Made by a program: the position numbers and the translations under genes | Part shown: piece by piece, positions 7,072 through 10,065 of the stretch | Numbering within the stretch: the first letter of the stretch is position 1 | Layout of the letters: every line of letters begins with the position of its first letter | Notes under the pieces: generated by a model | Database searches by the model: none | Told to the model about the DNA's origin: nothing | What the model saw: only the letters and a program-made list of their open reading frames with translations | Assembly: GCA_023392205.1 (NCBI GenBank) | Contig: JAEVZN010000064.1 | Coordinates: 1-10,065 of the forward strand | From: Pseudomonadota bacterium | Lineage (GTDB): Bacteria > Pseudomonadota > Alphaproteobacteria > Rhizobiales > Xanthobacteraceae | Length of the DNA: 10,065 nucleotides | Direction: 5' to 3'

Positions 7072-7524
7072 TCACGCCTGTGCCGCTTTGTGGATCGCTT
7101 CACGCACCTGCTGGAAGGTGCCGCAGCGGCAGATATTGGTGATCTCCCGGTCGATATCCTCGTCGCTTGGCTTTGGGTTGGTCTTCAGCAATTCCGCGAC
7201 CGCCATGATCATGCCGGTCTGGCAATAACCGCATTGCGGTACCTCGTTGTCGATCCAGGCCTGCTGCACCCTGTGCAGCGCGCCATTTTGCGCGAGGCCC
7301 TCGATGGTGGTGACGTTCTGGCCCTCGACGGCGGAGACCGGGAGCGCGCAGGATCGCACCGCGCCCATGCCATCGACATGCACCGTGCAGGCGCCGCATT
7401 GTGCGATGCCGCATCCGTATTTGGTGCCGGTCAGGCCGGCATTTTCCCGGATCGCCCACAGAAGCGGCGTGTCGGGCTCGACATTGAGATCGTGCGATTG
7501 TCCATTGATGGTGACGCGAGGCAT
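7072..7524 (-). CDS. [2Fe-2S] subunit of the IorAB-like molybdenum hydroxylase
   Basis: The 150-residue protein passes electrons from the molybdenum subunit through two [2Fe-2S] clusters. The N-terminal plant-ferredoxin domain has Cys38, 43, 46 and 59 ([17 protein letters not shown] and RSCALP). The C-terminal helical domain has Cys98, 101, 132 and 134 ([11 protein letters not shown] and ICRCGTF). All eight ligands are present and the length fits IorA-type subunits. It has no export signal, so it must travel folded through Tat with the large subunit, as proposed for this enzyme class. ATG 7524 has GGAGGA 6 bases upstream. It is the first gene of the block and the promoter candidate lies just ahead of it. 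Confidence 0.95.
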   Translation of the reverse strand: MPRVTINGQSHDLNVEPDTPLLWAIRENAGLTGTKYGCGIAQCGACTVHVDGMGAVRSCALPVSAVEGQNVTTIEGLAQNGALHRVQQAWIDNEVPQCGYCQTGMIMAVAELLKTNPKPSDEDIDREITNICRCGTFQQVREAIHKAAQA

Positions 7525-7571
7525 TCACTTCCTCCCATTGACACGCAGCTTACGGATGCGTGAAGCGCGCG

Positions 7572-7599
7572 AGTATAGAGAGTTTTGAATCGGTCGAAA
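7572..7599 (-). promoter_or_regulatory. Candidate promoter of the hydroxylase-sox operon
   Basis: On the minus strand a good -10 box TATACT (7577-7572) has a poor -35 box TTTCGA (7599-7594) 16 bases upstream. Transcription would start near 7565, about 41 bases before the ATG at 7524. A good -10 with a weak -35 fits a promoter that needs an activator. Confidence 0.45.
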
Positions 7600-7605
7600 G
7601 TGTGT

Positions 7606-7619
7606 GCGCGATGTCGCGC
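7606..7619. promoter_or_regulatory. Inverted repeat at activator position upstream of the operon promoter
   Basis: GCGCGA and TCGCGC are perfect inverted copies separated by two bases. Relative to the predicted start near 7565 the repeat covers about -41 to -54, a usual place for an activator. A second, weaker dyad TTCAC-N6-GTGAA follows at 7621-7636. Which protein binds is unknown; the adjacent LysR product is the obvious candidate. Confidence 0.4.
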
Positions 7620-7671
7620 GTTCACTGCGGCGTGAAGTTCTTCGCGGAACTTTTTGCAATGCAATGCGCGC

Positions 7672-8586
7672 TTATGAATTGCGCCGCGCGGCTTTCGCGG
7701 CGTTGAATTCCAGTTCGAGCGCGGACACGAAATGCTGAATGGTCGCGGGAATGTGGCGGCCCGCGAGCACGCTGATATCCATCGAACATTGATTGAGCGC
7801 GCGATCTGCAATCGGAATGGCGACAACTTCGCCAAACCGCACTTCGCGCTGGAACGACATGCCCGGCAACAGCGTGATACCGGCGCCGGCGCGCGCGAAG
7901 CCGCGCAACGCCTCGATGGAATTCGTCTCCAGCGCCGGCAGCATCGAATGGCCCTGCCTGCGGCATTGATCGTCGATCAGCCGGCGGATGCCGAAGCCTG
8001 CTTCCGGCACCGCAACCGGATGCGCAAGAATTTCGGTGAGTGCGACATGACGCCGCCCCGCAAGTTCATGACCGGGATGCACGAGGCAGGCCAGCGGATC
8101 GCGGAAGCGGCGCACGAAGCGCACCGACGCATCCGGCTGTGCATGAAACGAGATGCCGATATCGGTCTTGCCGTCGCGCACGGCGGCGATCACGTCGTCG
8201 GTGCCGATGGTGACGAGGTGAAAGCGGATGCCCGGATATTTCCGCCGGAAGGTTCCCACCGCCGCCGTCAGCGTATCGGCGACCACGCCCTCGACGGTGG
8301 CGATGCGCACCACGCCACGGCGCAGACCGCGCAATTCCTCAAGGTCATTACGCACCCGGTCGGTTTCGAGAACCACATTCTGCGCAAACCGCGCGTAGAT
8401 CTCGCCCGCGGCCGTCAGCGCCATGCCGCGCGGGCGGCGCTCGAATAGCGGCATGCCGAGATCGGCTTCGAGATTGTGAATCTGCCGGCTCAGCGCCGAC
8501 GGCGCGACATTCAGCTTCTCGCTCGCCTCGCGGATCGAGCCGGCGCGCACGATCTCCATGAAATAGCGAATTGGCGCCTGCGTCAC
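7672..8586 (-). CDS. LysR-family transcriptional regulator
   Basis: The 304-residue product has the N-terminal winged helix-turn-helix of LysR regulators (residues 6-64; SIREASEKLNVAPSALSRQI, with ADLGMPLFER and LTAAGEIYARF), followed by the linker helix and a periplasmic-binding-protein-like effector domain from about residue 90. I start it at GTG 8586, because this places the family's RYF block at residues 7-9, gives a standard length, and has GGAG 7 bases upstream. A longer frame to 8718 would add 44 unlikely residues. It is divergent from the binding-protein gene and stands directly upstream of the hydroxylase-sox operon in the same direction, so it may control either or both. LysR proteins typically need a small-molecule co-inducer; which one is unknown. 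Confidence 0.93.
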   Translation of the reverse strand: MTQAPIRYFMEIVRAGSIREASEKLNVAPSALSRQIHNLEADLGMPLFERRPRGMALTAAGEIYARFAQNVVLETDRVRNDLEELRGLRRGVVRIATVEGVVADTLTAAVGTFRRKYPGIRFHLVTIGTDDVIAAVRDGKTDIGISFHAQPDASVRFVRRFRDPLACLVHPGHELAGRRHVALTEILAHPVAVPEAGFGIRRLIDDQCRRQGHSMLPALETNSIEALRGFARAGAGITLLPGMSFQREVRFGEVVAIPIADRALNQCSMDISVLAGRHIPATIQHFVSALELEFNAAKAARRNS

Positions 8587-8682
8587 GTCGTCTCTCCCCG
8601 TTGCGTCAATTCGAACAGAGAAGCTGTTGCGATGCAATGGGGCGTACGCAGGGCACGCGCAAGGGCACGGCTGCACCGGTTC

Positions 8683-8703
8683 GCAACGCCTCCGGCGCGT
8701 TGC
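8683..8703. promoter_or_regulatory. Inverted repeat GCAACGC-N7-GCGTTGC, candidate LysR operator
   Basis: Two perfect 7-base arms are separated by seven bases, a geometry that suits a LysR-type dimer site. It lies in the divergent 8587-8821 region, about 100 bases before the LysR start and 119 before the binding-protein start. Related TTGC/GCAA dyads occur at 8627-8637 (TTGC-N3-GCAA) and 8764-8775 (CTTGC-N2-GCAAG). Confidence 0.45.
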
Positions 8704-8794
8704 CCGCTTTGTTGCCAAATTGAGAACGCTTCGGACGATTTTTTGCGCTTGTCCAGAACGCGGCTTGCCCGCAAGGTTTCACATTGCCTGCACA

Positions 8795-8806
8795 TCGTCC
8801 GGACGA
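8795..8806. promoter_or_regulatory. 12-bp perfect palindrome just before the binding-protein gene
   Basis: TCGTCCGGACGA is a perfect palindrome ending 15 bases before the ATG at 8822 and directly before the GGGAGA ribosome-binding site. It could be an operator or a leader hairpin; chance is not excluded in GC-rich DNA. Confidence 0.3.
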
Positions 8807-8821
8807 CACGGGAGATCGCCA

Positions 8822-10024
8822 ATGATCAGGATCAGCCGCTCACTCGCCATTGCGAGCGCCATCTTCACCGCGACGGCCTTCGGGACAGCAGCCTCCGCGC
8901 AGGACGTCATCAAGATCGGGGCGCCCTTGCCGCTGACCGGTCCGCTCTCGCCCGAAGGGCTCAAGCAGCAGCGCGGATATAATCTCTGGGCCGAGATCAC
9001 CAATGCCAAGGGCGGCATCAAGGCCGGCGGCAAGACCTACAAGGTCGAGATCGTCTACGTCGATTACGCCTCGAACACCCCGCGTGCCGTGCAATCGGCG
9101 GAGCGTCTGATCACCGAGGACAAGGTCAACTTCCTGTTCTCGCCGTTCGGCTCCGGCGCCGCCAAGGCCGCGAGCTCCGTGTCGGAGAAATACGGAATCC
9201 CGACCATCGCCGCGACCGCGTCCTCCGAGCAGGTCTATGACCAGGGCTACAAATTCCTGTTCGGCACCTTCACGCCGAACCAGACTCTCACCGAGCCGCT
9301 GGCCGATATCGTCATGGGCCAGAAGAAGGACGTGAAGCGCGTCGCCATCCTCGCCCGCAACGATCTGTTCCCGCTGGCCATCGCGCAGGAAATGGAAAAG
9401 TCCGCCAAGAGCCGCAAGCTCGATGTCGTGACCTTCGAGCGCTACGCCATTGGCGCGCTCGACCATGCCGCCGCCATCACGCAGATGCGCGCCGCAAATC
9501 CGGACTGGGTGTTCGCGACCGGCTACATCAACGACCTGATCCTGATCCGCAAGCAGATGAACGATCTGGGCCTGCGCCCGACCATCGTCACCATGATCGC
9601 CGGTCCCGCCTATCGCGAATTCATCGAAGCCGGCGGCCCGCTGGCCGAGAACGTCTCCAGCGCCGCCTGGTGGCATCCGGCCGTTCGCTATAACGGCAAG
9701 GACGTGTTCGGCAGCACGGAAGCCTTCAACAAGGCCTGGGACGAGAAATATAAAGGCGAGGCCGATTATGCGGAAGCATCGGCCGCTGCCGCAGGCGCGA
9801 TCCTGCAACTGGCCATCGAAGCTGCCGACTCGATCGACCCCAAGCAGGTGCGCGATGCCCTCGCCGCGATGGATACCGAGACCTTCTACGGCCGCGTCAA
9901 GTTCGGCCCGACCGGCCAGATAACCTCGCTCGAGCCGCCGGTCTTCCAGATCCAGGGCGCCAAGCCGGTGGTGATCCATCCGGCCGCGATCAAGCAGAGC
10001 GACTTCAAGTTCATCGGCAAGTAA
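8822..10024 (+). CDS. Branched-chain amino acid/amide-type ABC transporter substrate-binding protein
   Basis: This 400-residue periplasmic protein belongs to the LivK/Peripla_BP_6 family that delivers amino acids, amides, urea or aromatic acids to an ABC importer. The signal peptide is MIRISRSLAIASAIFTATAF with cleavage at ASA-QDVI (26-27). Family blocks are KIGAPLPLTGPLSPEG, VEIVYVDYASNTPRAVQSAE, EDKVNFLFSPFGSG and the IPTIAATASSEQVYDQGYKF region, then a second lobe with RVAILARND. ATG 8822 has GGGAGA 6 bases upstream and puts the signal peptide at the true N-terminus; the frame upstream is not protein-like. The permease and ATPase genes are not in the window but would be expected to the right. 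The divergent LysR gene suggests substrate-induced expression. The ligand cannot be inferred. Confidence 0.93.
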   Translation: MIRISRSLAIASAIFTATAFGTAASAQDVIKIGAPLPLTGPLSPEGLKQQRGYNLWAEITNAKGGIKAGGKTYKVEIVYVDYASNTPRAVQSAERLITEDKVNFLFSPFGSGAAKAASSVSEKYGIPTIAATASSEQVYDQGYKFLFGTFTPNQTLTEPLADIVMGQKKDVKRVAILARNDLFPLAIAQEMEKSAKSRKLDVVTFERYAIGALDHAAAITQMRAANPDWVFATGYINDLILIRKQMNDLGLRPTIVTMIAGPAYREFIEAGGPLAENVSSAAWWHPAVRYNGKDVFGSTEAFNKAWDEKYKGEADYAEASAAAAGAILQLAIEAADSIDPKQVRDALAAMDTETFYGRVKFGPTGQITSLEPPVFQIQGAKPVVIHPAAIKQSDFKFIGK

Positions 10025-10065
10025 CGGCCGGTGACGGCAAGGCCGGCGGCACCGCGCCGCCGCCG

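Noticed and set aside
7635..7655. AAGTTC-N6-GAACTT hairpin followed by a T-run
   Set aside because: The T-run is on the plus strand, where no gene reads into it; on the minus strand, where LysR ends, no T-run follows. The stem is also short and AT-rich.
8840..9979. Long minus-strand open frame opposite the binding-protein gene
   Set aside because: The plus strand encodes an intact binding protein with a signal peptide; the antisense frame has no recognisable domain.

Overview
The window looks like chromosomal DNA of a high-GC alphaproteobacterium. The Bradyrhizobium/Rhodopseudomonas/Xanthobacter side of the Hyphomicrobiales is my best guess, based on GC-rich codon use and a Liv-type binding protein beside a LysR gene. 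No mobile element, tRNA, rRNA or CRISPR is visible.

Layout from right to left. At 8822-10024 on the + strand lies a periplasmic binding protein of the branched-chain amino acid/amide ABC type. A LysR regulator (7672-8586, -) is divergent from it across 235 bp that are rich in inverted repeats. Next, on the - strand, comes a compact block that looks like one operon of eight genes (7524 down to 1074): a [2Fe-2S] subunit and a Tat-exported molybdopterin subunit of an isoquinoline-oxidoreductase-type (IorAB-like) hydroxylase; a small mono-haem cytochrome c; soxF (flavoprotein of flavocytochrome c sulfide dehydrogenase); soxX; soxY; soxZ; soxA. Gaps are -4 to +16 bp except one of 55 bp after the molybdopterin subunit, which holds a perfect 10-bp stem-loop. 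A 384-bp stretch without a gene follows. At the left edge is the 5' part of an aspartate/ornithine carbamoyltransferase homologue (1-689, -), cut by the window end.

How the genes may work together (inference). All products of the block except the [2Fe-2S] subunit carry Sec or Tat signals or are expected to travel with an exported partner, so the system is periplasmic. The hydroxylase and the sulfide dehydrogenase flavoprotein could both pass electrons to the small cytochrome c encoded between them. SoxXA would conjugate a sulfur compound to the SoxYZ carrier. soxB and soxCD, needed for complete thiosulfate oxidation in the Paracoccus-type pathway, are absent from this block, and SoxY lacks the usual GGCGG end. 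The combination suggests a specialised branch of sulfur chemistry tied to oxidation of an organic compound, possibly sulfur-containing, with LysR as regulator and the ABC binding protein as a possible uptake component. This is a hypothesis; the individual family assignments are much firmer than the joint function.
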